This document shows, one piece after another, positions 32,948-45,189 of a stretch of 64,000 bases of DNA. Made by a program: the position numbers and the translations under genes. This DNA comes from Plotosus lineatus (taxonomy: Eukaryota > Chordata > Actinopteri > Siluriformes > Plotosidae). The notes beneath the pieces were generated by a model that ran no database searches, was not told the DNA's origin, and worked only from the letters and a program-made list of their open reading frames with translations. Position 1 is the first letter of the stretch. Each line of letters starts with the position of its first letter. The stretch spans positions 33,192,501 through 33,256,500 of the forward strand of contig CM045733.1 in the NCBI GenBank assembly GCA_024760905.1. Reading direction: 5' to 3'.

Positions 32948-33297
32948 GGGCAGTGGTGATCTAGTGGTATAGGCCACTGGATCGCTGATCCAAAGGTTGG
33001 AGGGGTTCGAGTCCCACTCTCCACAAGGTTGTCACTGTCTCCCCCCCCCCCCCCCCCCCCCCCCCCCAGTGCGGCTAACTGGGTTAGGCGGGCCATGTCT
33101 CTCACTGTCTATGGTGTGAGGCATGTAAAAGAACCATTGCTGACTTTCGTAAAGAGTAGGCTGCAAAGTCGTCAGCGTGTTTCTGTCCCTTGCTAAAAGG
33201 GTTGTGACAGGAAGGGCATCCGACATAAAAATCTCTGCCAAATCAAACATGCGTATCAGATGAAGTAAAAAGGGAAAAAGCCGAAAGGAAGACAGAC
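32948..33297 (+). mobile_element. tRNA-headed SINE, tail type B, with 18-bp target duplication
   Basis: Complete copy from head (gggcagtggtgatctagtgg, ggttcgagtcccact) through core to tail B (ggttgtgacaggaagggcat, gaaaaagccgaaaggaagac). The perfect 18-bp repeat attccctcacgcgtggag occurs at 32930-32947 and 33298-33315. A run of 27 C at about 33041-33067 sits inside the core. The perfect TSD suggests a recent insertion. Confidence 0.92.
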
Positions 33298-33419
33298 ATT
33301 CCCTCACGCGTGGAGTCAAATCAATAGAGACGGAGATTAGAAGTCTTGAGGGTTGTGACCTAAACTTCTCTCAGCCACGCCCCCTTAAAGAGATGGTGTC
33401 ATCACAGTAACAAATATGG

Positions 33420-33815
33420 TGGCACATGGACGAGGGGCATGACTTTCAACGATCTCATGTTCGAATCCAGGTTGATGTCACAGCCATCCGTGACCATCAG
33501 AGTCCATGGGAGATAATTGGCCGAGCTCTCACGACAGGGATGGATGGCATATGCTCATTTCCTTGTCACTAACAGCGATCATCAGCCAATCATGGATGTT
33601 TGTGAGCTTATTTGTATGAGGGGTGGATAGCGCTTTCCCTCAGAGTGTGTTAGGCTGCCCCCAAATATGCATCCACAGCATGTCATGAAGGGGGTGTGTG
33701 CATGCTTTTGTCCCTCCCTGGTGGCTAGTGGTCCTGTGATAGGGAAGACAATACAGTACTTGATAGGTGGGAATCGGATGCAATTAAATTGGGGAGAAAA
33801 TGGGGGGGGGGAAAC
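33420..33815 (+). repeat. SINE-like repeat ending in attggggagaaaa
   Basis: A tRNA-like region (atctcatgttcgaatccagg) is followed by ggagataattggccgagc. The 3' end is caattaaattggggagaaaa then tgggg, as in a common teleost tRNA-derived SINE. Degenerate; boundaries approximate. Confidence 0.45.
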
Positions 33816-34161
33816 CCAAAACTGTATGAAACCAAAATGAACTGATAATGAAAGATAAAACATATACTCTATTCATGAGTGAATGGGTACCATTAAATTG
33901 GCATAAAAAATAAAGTGGCAGTTTGTGAAAGGGGCTTAACTAACATTTAAACAGGGTTACAATGTAAACGCTACAAAACAAACTCCGCTGACTAACTCTA
34001 AAATTGCAGAAGTAATTATTGCCTTTTATTTGCATCAAATAGGATTACTCTATTGGCTCTGAATTCTTTGTATATTATATTAGCCTCATTCATGTACTTG
34101 TCTGGCACCATTAACACAGTTTTGGAGACTGTGCCAAGACATGATGATTGTTGATTACAGT

Positions 34162-34162
<1 letters not shown>

Positions 34163-34226
<64 letters not shown>
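34163..34226. repeat. (GT)n microsatellite
   Basis: About 32 GT units. Confidence 0.95.
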
Positions 34227-34778
<552 letters not shown>

Positions 34779-34952
34779 GCAACAAAAAAATGCCACAGTT
34801 GCCATTCTGATGTCTAAGTAGTTTATTTTATATGACTGAAATGACCGAAATAGGAGCTGAATGCAGTTCAGGATGAATTAAATGGAATGGTACTATTGTA
34901 ATATATAATTATGATAAGTCATGATTAATAATATATTAGATAAGTCATTATA

Positions 34953-35216
34953 CAGGGATTCCTCGCTGCTTCACACTACAATTCATCGTGTGTTTTTTTT
35001 TTTTAAATATTCATCAAATTTAAAAAAAATTAAGAAATTAAGGAAGAATAGGGGAAAAGTTAAGGAAAATGCCACAAAATAAGGCCAATTATGCAAAAAA
35101 AAAAAAAAAAAACCCAGACAAACAAAAACAAAAAAAACTCAAACCACCATCAAAACTATTTACATTTTTATGTGAGGTGCGCATCTGAGTGCTTGCATGT
35201 GCATCTGCATGCGCCA

Positions 35217-35271
<55 letters not shown>

Positions 35272-35489
35272 TTATATTTTATTTACATCTAATGCATTAT
35301 TTTTGAATGTTTAATTGTTATTGTAAGCATTTGTAGTGTTGAATATGTATTTATTGATATTATATGCACATATACATGTACGTATACATCAGTCAGGGGG
35401 GTTGATCCTACTTCGCGGAAATCGCGGTCGCACACAGGATGGGGCGGGGGTCTCGGTCCCAGTTAACCGCGGAAAGTGAGGGATCCCTG
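34953..35489 (-). mobile_element. pogo-like MITE, CAGGGATCCCTC family, copy 5
   Basis: Left end cagggattcctcgctgcttc, right end gaaagtgagggatccctg, with TA on both sides. A (GT)n tract of about 50 bp (35219-35269) has grown in the interior at the position where other copies have short CA/GT runs. Confidence 0.85.
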
Positions 35490-35787
35490 TACTAGTAATA
35501 GTTATTAAACAATAATGGCATCACAGTTGGCACTTCTTGAAATTTTTTGTCACTTGCTCATACTACCTTCTTTTTTACATTACATGCATTGTACTTTTTA
35601 GGTTGTGGTTTGTGGTGTTCTACAGTATTAGTAGTATAGGGCAATTGTGTGATATGTTTTGTCATTCATATTTGTATAGCTTATAGGCTCACTTCTAAAT
35701 GGGAATACACTGGCATTAGCGCCAAGGCTAATACAGAGCTCTGCTCATCTGAACAGTCTTTATCTCAGTTAACATAGGTAAAAAAAA

Positions 35788-35833
<46 letters not shown>

Positions 35834-36160
35834 TCTGTTTGTCTTGCAATTCCTTGTGGTCCATATTAGTTTTTAATAAGTGTGCAAACATTTACAGCGT
35901 CTGATTTCTCGTGTATTTGTGTATGCGTAATACCTTCATATACTGCCCATAATTAAGTCAAGATGTGTTAAAAGCCTTAAAATCAATTTCATTTTTATTG
36001 CAGGTTTTTATTTTCATTTCGAAAAATGTAACCTTCAACCCGATTCAATTTTAAGGCAAAAAGTCCCTAAGAAATAATTATTTTTCATAAAATATTATTG
36101 CTTAGCTTCCCATGTCGTATGGACTCAACAGTTTTGCAGGTTCGAAGAATGTTGCCAAAA
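35490..36160. other. Intronic sequence with (GT)n
   Basis: (GT)n at about 35791-35832; nothing else recognised. Confidence 0.55.
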
Positions 36161-36167
36161 TAAATGC

Positions 36168-36760
36168 ATACCTGTCAAGTTGTACGGTTTTGGCGTAATT
36201 TGTACAAGTGAGCACTGATTTTTAAATGTGTACGCCGTACGTCCAAAATCTGTACGTTTTTCGATCATTTCGTTTTTTTTTTTAACTCCGTTTTTTGTGT
36301 CACCGTTTCGGTAAAGAGACGATACGCCGAATTGGTCTGTAGCCGTTTTCTCGCGAGAATCGCGCGTTGCGTTTATCGTCTGCTATCGTCTGCTCTTTCC
36401 GACCACGTGACCGCACTTTCACTTCCGCCATCATTCAAGTCAAACTTAATTGCGAGCTCAAGTGCCATGAAGTGAAGCCATCAAAAGAAATGATTGAAAG
36501 TGCCAAAAGTGCTACATATAGTTATAATAAAGATCACTGTTAAATTTTCTTAATCATGCAGCTGAAGATATTACTCTTTTATTTGATTGCACCAGGTTAT
36601 ATGTTACAACATTACCAATAAATTCATATTATATTAAAAATAGAGTTTAATTTTTGTTTCATATTGCACGCGATAATAAGACGCGTAAGATTAGTTGCTA
36701 TTTTGTAAGGGCATAAGTAGCCATTTGTAAGATCGCCAACGGCCTAGGGTTGACAGGTAT
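36168..36760. mobile_element. Inverted-repeat element with ATACCTGTCAA ends
   Basis: Left end atacctgtcaagttgtacgg, right end agggttgacaggtat. The flanks ataaatgc and gtaaatgt match at 6 of 8 positions, suggesting an 8-bp hAT-like duplication. The left interior has tgtacg repeats (ttgtacgg, tttgtacaag, tgtacgccgtacg, tctgtacg). No ORF recognised. 593 bp. Confidence 0.6.
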
Positions 36761-36815
36761 GTAAATGTCAAAATGTCAACATCACGGAGAATATTTAACA
36801 ACATCTGCCTAACAG

Positions 36816-37172
36816 AGGGCAGTGGTGGCCCGGTGGTAAGGTGCTGGAGCACAAGGTGGGGGTTCAAGCCCCACCATCAACGGTTGTCACTGCTGTCTCC
36901 CCAGTGCAGGTAACTGGGTTATCAAAGGCCGGCCATGTTTTTCACTGCCTATTGTGTGAGGTGTAAAGGAACCATTGCTGAATTTTGACAAGAGTAGGCT
37001 GCATAGTCGTCGGCATGTTTCTGCCTTGTGATGGCCTGGTGAGCTGTTTAGGGTGTACTCAGGCCTCGCCCAGAGTCTGCTGAGATGGGCACCAGCCTCA
37101 CCCGCTACCCTAATTAGGATTAATCGGTTACAGAAAATTAACTGATGAAATGAACAGTTCAGAAAATGAATG
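36816..37172 (+). mobile_element. tRNA-headed SINE, tail type A
   Basis: Head gggcagtggtggcccggtgg with ggttcaagccccacc, core aactgggttatcaaaggccg, tail gagctgtttagggtgtactc ... cctaattaggattaatcgg and ttcagaaaatgaatgaaag. The final tail segment is partly duplicated (cagaaaatta and cagaaaatga). Confidence 0.85.
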
Positions 37173-37322
37173 AAAGAATCTGCCTGACATTCAATCATAA
37201 ATGTTAATTATTATTACTTTGTTTTTGAGCCTTGCATGTAAAACCTACTCTCATATCTCATACTTGTAGCATTTTCAAATTACTTTCCTTAATAGTATTT
37301 TACAGTTCAGCAGTGTTTAGAG

Positions 37323-37513
37323 CAGGGCCATCCAGCTGAGTTCCAGGAGAGCTACTCTTCTGAAGACTTTGGTCCAATTCTAATCATACACACCTGATAA
37401 TCTGATTATTGACTTAAGATGTTTTTGATCAGCTTTAAAGAATTTTCAGAAAAGCTTTTGTTTGGAGGAATAAAACAAAAGTAGCGCTCTAGGAGCAGGG
37501 CTGGAGACTCCTG
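37323..37513. mobile_element. hAT MITE with 8-bp target duplication
   Basis: Starts cagggccatccagctgagtt and ends gcagggctggagactcctg, long inverted ends containing ggagagctac / gtagcgctct. The perfect 8-bp repeat gtttagag lies at 37315-37322 and 37514-37521, the hAT hallmark. 191 bp, non-coding. Similar short hAT MITEs are common in fish. Confidence 0.8.
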
Positions 37514-37521
37514 GTTTAGAG

Positions 37522-38135
37522 TAATTCTGGGTATGTAGTATCTGCAGTATTGATCATAGAGAACCCACAAGAAGCTGTATGTAGAATAGTATGGTTTTGG
37601 AAATATTTTGGGATTAATATTCCTACAAATAGCTCACAGTACTTTGATATTTACATGCGCAGTAATGTTCTGATTATAAAGGTATTGCTGAAAGTAGGCC
37701 TTACTCTGAAGTTCCCATTCTGAGTAAACCATCATTTTATTTTTTCCATTGATTCATTCAATCATTTATTCTCTTATGCAACTGATCAGTGAGTGTTATA
37801 TATTTATTGGTACCAAAAATACCTGTTATTAGAGTATATGAAGTCATGCACAAAAGCATTTATTTCTAATGATTTATAATCCTTGCTTCTTCTTCTGTGG
37901 TCTATTTAGACTGTCGACTGGGTAATCATGGATCCCGCTGTGTGTTATTTCATTCATTTGATTAAGTCATTGGGGTTGCTTGGCTACAGCTTGTCACAAG
38001 GCTTTTTCCAGCTTGAAAAGCAGGAGAGGAATCTAACTTAATTTGTCCTGCTTCCTAAGAGTATGACACAATGCAACGACAGTGTTGTTTTAGGATTTTT
38101 CTGTTAGAGTGTATGTGTGGATGTGTGGGTGTGTG
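37522..38135. other. Intronic sequence, nothing recognised
   Basis: No identifiable element before the (AT)n tract. Confidence 0.5.
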
Positions 38136-38140
38136 TATGC

Positions 38141-38216
<76 letters not shown>
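38141..38216. repeat. (AT)n microsatellite interrupting a Tc1 transposase
   Basis: About 38 AT units directly adjoining codon 8 of the Tc1-like transposase start. Confidence 0.95.
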
Positions 38217-38219
<3 letters not shown>

Positions 38220-38426
38220 GAAGCTCTCTGGTCTTGGTCATGGTGAAGACTGCAGTCTGACAGTTTGAAGGTGTGTGCAGGTTTGATGGTGTCACTTATG
38301 CATCTAATCAGTTCAAACAGGTGTCATTCATACTGTTAACGAGTGGGAGCCGAAATAATGTTTATTTTCTAGCTGCCCAATACTTATTGGCCTCCCATTT
38401 TCACAAATAAATTGTTTAAAAATCAT

Positions 38427-41400
38427 CATCATCATCATCATCTTCTTCCGCTTAGTCCAGGGTCGGGTCGCGGGGGCAGCAACCTTAGCAAAAAGGTCCA
38501 GACATCCCTCTCCCGAGCTACTTCCTCCAACTCTCCCAGGGGGACACCGAGGCGGTCCCAGACAAGCCGAGAGACATAGTCCCTCCAGCGTGTTCTAGGT
38601 CGACCCCGGGGTCTCTTCCCGGTTGGACATGCCCGAAACACCACACCAGGGAGGCGTCCGGGGGGCATTCTGACCAGATGCCCGAGCCACCTCAACTGGC
38701 CCCTCTCAATGCGGAGGAGCAGCGGATCTACTCCGAGCTCTCCCCGGATGGCGGAGCTTCTCACCCTATCTCTAAGGGAGAACCCCGCCACCCGGCGAAG
38801 AAAGCTCATTTCAGCCGCTTGTATCCGTGAGCTTGTTTTTTCGGTCATTACCCAAAGCTCGTGACCATAGGTGAGGGTTGGAACGTAGATCGACTGGTAA
38901 ATTGAGAGCTTCGCCTTGCGGCTCAGCTCCTTTTTCACCACAACGGACCGGTACAGGCACTGCTTAACAGCAGAGGCGGCAGCGATCCGTCTGTCGATCT
39001 CTCGCTCCATCCTTCCCTCACTCGTAAACAAGACCCCAAGATACTTAAACTCCTCCACTTGGGGCAGGACCTCATTCCCGACCCGGAGGGTGCATTCCAC
39101 CATTGTCCGACTGAGAACCATGGCCTCGGACTTGGAGGTACTGATCTTCATCCCGGCTGCTTCGCACTCAGCTGCGAATCGCTCCAATGAGAGCTGGAGG
39201 GCCCGACTTGATGAAGCCAAAAGGACAACATCATCCGCAAAAAGCAGAGACGATATCCGATGGCCACCAAACCAGAACCCCTCATCGCCTCGACTGCGCC
39301 TAGAAATTCTGTCCATAAAAATTATGAGCAGAATCGGTGACAAAGGACAGCCTTGGCGGACTCCAACTCCCAGTGGAAGCGAATCCGACCTGCTGTTACC
39401 AATACGGACCAAACTCTGGCTCCGTGATACAGCGACCGAATAGCTCGTAGCAACGGATCCGAACGCCAGTATTCTCGAGCACGCCCCACAAGATCTTTCG
39501 AGGGACACGGTCGAAAGCCTTCTCCAAATCCACAAAGCACATGTGGACAGATTGGGCAAACTCCCATGCCCTCCAGAATCCTGTGGAGCGTATAGAGTTG
39601 GTCAAGAGTGCTGCGGCCAGGACGAAAACCACATTGTTCCTCCTGAATCTGAGGTTCGACTATCGGTCGGATCCTCCTCTCTAGTACCCCTGCATAGACT
39701 TTCCCAGGTAGGCTGAGGAGTGTAATTCCCCGATAATTGGAACACACCCTCCGGTCCCCCTTCTTAAAAATTGGGACCACCACCCCAGTTTGCCAATCCA
39801 GAGGTACAGCCCCGATGACCACGCGATGTTGCAGAGACGTGTCAACCAAGACAGTCCTACAGCATCCAGAGGCCTGAGATATTCCGGGCGGATCTCGTCC
39901 AACCCCGGAGCTCGACCACTGAGGAGCTTTCTGACACCCTCAGTGACCTCCACTCCAGTGATGGGCGGACCCTCACCCCAGGGTCTTCCTCTTCCACGGA
40001 GGGCGTGTTGGTGGGATTGAGAAGGTCCTCAAAGTATTCCCTCCACCTCTCAACGACATCCTCAGTCAAGGTAAGCAGCTCCCCACCTCCACCGAAAACA
40101 GTGTGTGTGAAGGACTGCTTCCTCCTGAGGCGTCGGATGGTGGCCCAGAACCTTTTGAGGCCAACCGATAATCACTCTCCAGGCCCTCACCGAACTCCTC
40201 CCACGCCCGAGATTTTGCATCTGCGACAGCCTCGGCTGCAGCACGCTTGGCCTGCCGGTACCCGTTTGCTGCCTCAGGAGTCCCACAGGCTAACAAAACC
40301 CGATAGGCCTCCTTCTTCAGCTGGACGGCCCCCTTCACCGCAGGTGTCCACCACCGGGTTCGGGGATTACCGCCACGACAAGCACCGACGACCTTACGGC
40401 CACAGCTATGGGCTGCCGCCTCAGCAATGGAGGCACGAAACATGGCCCATTCGGATTCCATGTCCCCCGCCTCCTCCGGAACGTGGTTGTAGCTCTGCCG
40501 GAGGTGGGAGTTAAAGGCCTCTCGGACAGGGGGCTCCGCGAAACGTTCCCAGCAGACCCTGATTACACGCTTGGGCCTGCCAGGTCTGGAAGGCAACCTC
40601 CCACACCACCGAAGCCAACTCACCACCAGGTAGTGATCGGTAGACAGCTCAGCTCCTCTCTTCACCCGAGTGTCCAGAACATATGGTCGCAAGTCCGATG
40701 ACACGACTACAAAGTCAATCATCGAACTGCGACCTAGGGTGTCCTGGTGCCAAGTGCACTTATGTTCGAACATGGTGTTCGTGATAGACAAACTATGACG
40801 AGCACAGAAGTCCAACAATGACACACCATTCGGATTCAGACTGGAGAGGCCGTACCTACCGATCACACCCTTCCAGGTCACACTATCGTTGCCCACATGG
40901 GCGTTGAAGTCTCCCAAGACAACGAGCGAGTCTCCCGAGGGAGTGTTCTCCAACACCCCCCCCAAAGACTCCAAAAAGGGTGGGTACTCTGAACTGTCAT
41001 TTGGTGCATAAGCTCAAATAACAGTCAGGACCCGCCCCCCCCACCCGAAGACGGAGGGAAGCTACCCTTTCGTCAACCGGGGAGAACCCCAACATTTGGG
41101 CACCGAGACGGGGGGCAACAAGAATACCCACACCGGCTCGCCGCCTCTCCCCATGAGCAACTCCAGAATAGAAGAAGGTCCAGCCTCTTTCGAGATGGAT
41201 GGTTCCAGAGCCCAAGCTATGCGTTGAGGTGAGCCCGACTATATCTAGTCGGTATCTCTCCACCTCACGCACCAAATCAGGCTCCTTTCCCGCCAGAGAG
41301 GTGACATTCCATGTCCCGAAGGTCAGAGTAAGCAGCCGAGGATCAGTCCGACAGAACCCATGCCTTTGGCTGCCACCCAACTCAGTGCACCCGACCCCTA

Positions 41401-41762
41401 AAACTCCTCCCACGGGTGGTGGGTCCATGGGAGGGCGGACCCATGTCTCCTTTTCGGGCTGGGCCCGGCCAGGCTCCATGGGCATAAGCCCGACCACCAG
41501 GCGCTCGCCTTCGAGCCCCTCCCCTGGGCCTGGCTCCAGGAGGGAACCCCGGTGACCCGCGTCCGGGCAAGGGAGACTGCTTCCTTTGTTGTCTCGTGTC
41601 TTTAGGGGTTTGTTTTGAATCGCACTTTGTCTGGACCTTCACCCCGGACCTGTTTGCCTTGGGTGACCCTACCAGGGGCATTTGCCCCCGACAACATAGC
41701 TCCTAGGATCATTAGGTCACGCAAACCCCTCCACCACGATAAGGTGGCGATTCAAGGAGGGG
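38427..41762 (-). mobile_element. Rex3-like LINE, near full length (3.3 kb)
   Basis: A 13-bp duplication gtttaaaaatcat at 38414-38426 and 41763-41775 frames a 3336-bp minus-strand insertion. The 3' tail is (GATGAT)n at the left; the 5' leader at the right reads ctcgcctt-type GC-rich sequence and cgataaggtggcgattcaag. The conserved strings ggtgacaaaggacagccttg and accaccaccccagtttgcc match the segment by which Rex3 was first recognised in fish, as I remember it. GC content is visibly higher than in its surroundings. This is the reference copy for the truncated ones in this window. Confidence 0.9.
38438..41497 (-). pseudogene. Rex3 endonuclease/reverse transcriptase, frameshifted
   Basis: Order from the 5' end on the minus strand. 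The endonuclease has [68 protein letters not shown] and [13 protein letters not shown] linker follows to RWREYFEDLLNP. The reverse transcriptase has GLDEIRPEYLR, VVPIFKKGDRRVCSNYRGIT, EEQCGFRPGRSTLDQLYTL, MCFVDLEKAFDRVPR, GVRQGCPLSPILLIIFMDR, LFADDVVLLASSS and EFKYLGVLFTSEGRME. The C-terminal region has AKLSIYQSIYVPTLTYGHE and LRWLGHLVRMPPGRLPGVV. The catalytic FADD is intact, and the last 373 codons (39559-38438) are open, but about five frame changes (near 40980, 40065, 39900, 39690 and 39560) prevent translation of a full protein. Confidence 0.9.
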
Positions 41763-41916
41763 GTTTAAAAATCATACAAAATGATTTCTTGGAGGTTTTT
41801 TTTTACATTCTGTCTCTCAAGCTTGATGTGTACCTATGATAAAAATTACAAACCTCTCATCTTTTTAAATGGCTGAACTTGCACATTTTTACGTTGCCCA
41901 ATACTTATTGGCCCCA

Positions 41917-41918
<2 letters not shown>

Positions 41919-41989
<71 letters not shown>

Positions 41990-41990
41990 G
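41919..41990. repeat. (GT)n(AT)n microsatellite at Tc1 terminus
   Basis: Begins exactly where the Tc1 terminus (ccccactg) ends and the TA target would be expected. Confidence 0.9.
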
Positions 41991-41999
41991 AGCATCATC

Positions 42000-42430
42000 T
42001 TGATGGAGCTCACCGTGCCATGGGAGGACCGACTGGATGAGGCCCATGAGAGAAAGAAGACCAAATATGAAGATCTGGTCGTAGGCTGCCGTAAGCAGGG
42101 CTGGAAGGCACAGTGTATGCCCATCGAGGTTGGCTGCATAGGGTTTGCAGGCCAATCACTCTATAAAACCTTGAGTGTGCTGGGCATTACGGGGATGGAG
42201 AGGAGAAGAGCCATCAAGAGGATCACTGAGGAAGCAGAGAAAGCCTCGAGATGGCTGTGTATTAGGAGAGGAGATCCATGGGAAAGCAAAAGCCACCTGA
42301 ACACAAGCCAGTTCTGATCAACCATGGCTGGGTCGCCTGGGCGAGGATGTTGAAAGACCCGAAACATCCGAGGACCTCAGGTTACATCACTGATGATGTG
42401 TTCAGGAGCATCCTAGAGATGTATCATAAC
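42000..42430 (+). pseudogene. ELTVPWE-type ORF fragment, probably retroelement-derived
   Basis: About 105 open codons contain MELTVPWEDRLDEAHERKK, TKYEDLVVGCRKQGWKAQC, PIEVGCIGFAGQSLYKTLS and AIKRITEEAEKASRWLCIRR. After a frame change it continues to TSGYITDDVFRSILEMYHN. Related ORFs are numerous in fish and cnidarian genomes, usually as the end of larger mobile-element proteins. E-L-T-V-P-W-E could be the second half of a PD-(D/E)xK-type nuclease motif whose first half lies upstream, but the upstream part is replaced here by an (AT)n tract. Function unknown to me; probably a 5'-truncated element. Confidence 0.5.
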
Positions 42431-43243
42431 AATATATATATAAAACAGGCATGGGGAAGATCACTCGCCCACTCGCCCCAGGCAACCAAATCTAAATATG
42501 GGCGAGTGGAAATTAATAAATTGATCGCCCATGAGGCGAGTAAAAGTTTTAAGCCTGTGTATATGTATTTTTACTGAGACGATTTCCTGAATTTCTGCTT
42601 GAGTAGTTATAATGCACAGCGGTATCATGGTCAGTACGCACCCTGTTTTCGTCCAGCATACGGAAACTACGGATGGTCGCCAGAATGTTCAGTACGGACA
42701 CAGTCGAGTGCTAATAGCCGTAAGATCGCTATTTACGCATGCGCACAGAAGTTGTCCGGCTGAAACTCATGTTTTTGCCGATGTTTCATGTTGTTAAATT
42801 AATTATGTTGTTGGAGTGTTTCAGTTTCCAGTAGAATGGTTATGTTTCTGAGCATACTTTAATCGTTAGTATTCGTTACGTTAATAAAATTACTTGAATA
42901 TCGCTCGAATACAACATTATGCGAACTCAAGATTTTTAGGGAAATTCTCAATATCGATATGTGGCGATATCTTCAAAATTGTGAGCCCCCAGTGAAAAAA
43001 AAAGCCCAGTGAGGCACAAAGAATGAAAAAATATTCTTTATTGTTATTGAAGTTGTACACATATTTTCTACCAAAATAAAAATGGTCGTAACCTCAATAT
43101 TTCACTTTATTTATTGATGTGTCATTTACTATGTATAAATAATGCTTATAAAGCATACTTTTATCATTGCACAGTTAAATTTTGGGGCCAGTAAAAATTT
43201 TTGCGGGCTAGTTAACTATGAAGCTTTACTAGCCCACATGGCT
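42431..43243. other. Possible hAT-like remnant, otherwise unrecognised
   Basis: cactcgcccactcgcccc near 42460 and gatcgcccatgaggcgag near 42520 at one end, and gctagttaac / actagcccacatgg near 43230 at the other, hint at an old inverted-end element. No ORF identified. Confidence 0.3.
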
Positions 43244-43428
<185 letters not shown>

Positions 43429-43555
43429 AAAGTCCTCCTATATTATTGGCCGTAGTTCTACACTTATAAACACCCCAATTTTTGTCGCCATATTTTAATG
43501 CATATTTAATCAGTGTAATGTTGACTAAAACGTTTTTAAATTTACCTTTTTTCAG

Positions 43556-43647
43556 GCTGAGTTTTCAGAGATCAATGTGGCCTCTACCGTCAGCACTGGT
43601 TGTGTGATCGATATGCAGGTTACACGAGGTGGCACCAAAGTTGTCAG
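43556..43647 (+). CDS. syn3: syn3 exon B: C-domain N-terminal strand region
   Basis: A 92-nt exon with acceptor tttttcag and donor gtaaga. It begins in phase 0 and ends two bases into a codon. The translation starts AEFSEINVAS and runs through CVIDMQVTRGGTKVV, matching the synapsin pattern AEFS-(E/D)-(I/L)N ... VDM-V-R-G-KVV that follows IRVEQ in the protein. The Asp-Met-Gln-Val core is well kept, and no stop or frameshift is present. This conservation, surrounded by decayed transposons, marks it as a functional exon. It sits about 130 bp downstream of a long (TA)n(CA)n microsatellite ending near 43424. No alternative exon was seen nearby. Confidence 0.85.
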
Positions 43648-44264
43648 GTAAGAACGCAGTTTGAAACAAACATCTGGAATAAAGCTTGTTAAATTTCAAA
43701 CTATGAGGCAGTTCTTACCGTGAGGTTACGTCATCAAAATTCCATCTTTGCTTTGGAGTTTAGACCGTAGTTGTTTAATTTAATAATCAAAACTGGTGTT
43801 CATTGTGAGAGGCTAGCAGTCTGTCACTTTGTGCTTTAAACCATGACATTACTTATCATTTTGGTTTATATATTCAAAATGTGGGGTGTAAGTCAGTGTT
43901 GAAAAGAAAATACCAAAGAATAATTATTTAAACGTCTCTCTCAGACCGAGACAAAATAATTAAATAAACAGCCTATCAAATCGGTGAATCTGGAGTGACT
44001 CATGCTGTATTCCTATATGTCCCACCCCTTACATCCTTCTCACATTAGTAATAAGAATACATCTCTATTATTATATTATGATGCATTATATATGAGGAAC
44101 ATCCCATGAGCATTACTCAGTAAATGTAGGACAAAAATCCTCGGATACATATAGAAAGTGCATAGGAGCTTAAAATGGGCTTATAGTGATTTTATTGAAG
44201 GCATTAAAATTGATATTTTGCTGCTCTGGTAATGAGTACATTTATTTTTTTTCAGTTGTTGACA
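43648..44264. other. Start of the 19.1-kb syn3 intron, nothing recognised
   Basis: No element recognised in the first 600 bp after exon B. Confidence 0.5.
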
Positions 44265-44540
44265 TTAATTTATTGATTCACTCTCATTCTGGGTTGCTGG
44301 TCAGCTGAAGCCGTACTTCCAGAATAAGTCACCAGTCGATAGCAGAGCTAACAGTATACAATGACTCATGCTTATTCCTATAGGCAAGTTCGACCACTTG
44401 ACCTGAGCTGTATGCATTTGTACAGTGGGCGGAAACAGGAAGAAAGGAAGCCCACACAAACATAAGAAGAACATACCAACTAGCAGGTTTGATCTCTGAA
44501 TGATCTTAATGTGAGGTGACAGTTCTGGTTACTGCACCTC
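44265..44540 (-). repeat. Dispersed repeat family D, degenerate minus copy
   Basis: tcattctgggttgctggtc, gtgggcggaaacaggaagaa, cacaaacataagaagaacat, tctgaatgatcttaatgtg. Strongly diverged. Confidence 0.45.
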
Positions 44541-44559
44541 TATACATTTACAATAAATA

Positions 44560-45042
44560 CAGGGATCCCTCACTTTCCGCGGTTAATTGGGACGAAGACC
44601 ATCGGATTTTGCAAAGTAGGATCACCCCCCCGACTGATGTATACATACATGTACTAGTATATGTGTATATAATATCAATAAATACGTATTCAATGCTATA
44701 AATGCTTATAATAACAATTAAAACATTAAAAAATAATGCATAAGATGTAAATAAAATATAAAGGCACACATACAGATGTACTTGCACTCGCGCAGATGCG
44801 CGTGCATGCACTCAGAAGCACCTCACAACAATGTAAGTAGTTTTGATGGGAGCTTTTGGGTTGTTTTTTGTTTTGTGTTTAGGGTTTTTTTGCATAATGG
44901 GCCTTGTTTTTGCGGCATTTTTCTTAACTTTTCCCCCTATTCTTCCTTAATTTCCTTATTTTTTTAATTAGATGAATATTTAAAAAAAACACGATGCGCT
45001 GAAGCCGCATGAATTGAAGCACGACGTAGCAAAGGATCCCTG
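44560..45042 (+). mobile_element. pogo-like MITE, CAGGGATCCCTC family, copy 6
   Basis: Left end cagggatccctcactttccg, right end cgtagcaaaggatccctg. Interior as in copies 1 and 2. It lies just upstream of the piggyBac relic. Confidence 0.85.
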
Positions 45043-45189
45043 TGTATATGAGCATAAATCACAGGATCTATACAAAATCTAAAGCCAAGACCTGTTCAAA
45101 CATCATATTCCCGCATAAAGCAACAACAAAGCAAATCCCTGTACTTATTGGGCCAAAACCGATGCCACAGAAATCCAGGGTTTTTTGTT

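Larger units (their letters stand above)
38218..41921 (-). mobile_element. Tc1-like transposon end, split by Rex3
   Basis: Minus-strand 5' end of a Tc1-like element. Its terminal repeat is at the right (tgcccaatacttattggcc ending ccccactg at about 41921). The sequence continues at 41763-41880, is interrupted by Rex3 38427-41762, and resumes at 38426-38218 with another internal ttgggcagc-type repeat and the transposase start MTKTRELP at about 38244-38221. An (AT)n tract then cuts the coding sequence. The transposase would be about 340 aa; only eight codons remain. The copy of aatacttattggcc at 38388-38396 shows the double (IR/DR-like) repeat typical of fish Tc1 ends. Confidence 0.8.

Noticed and set aside
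38916..39443. 175-codon + strand ORF opposite Rex3
   Set aside because: Antisense of the Rex3 RT. The same shadow appears over other Rex3 copies (1875-2363).
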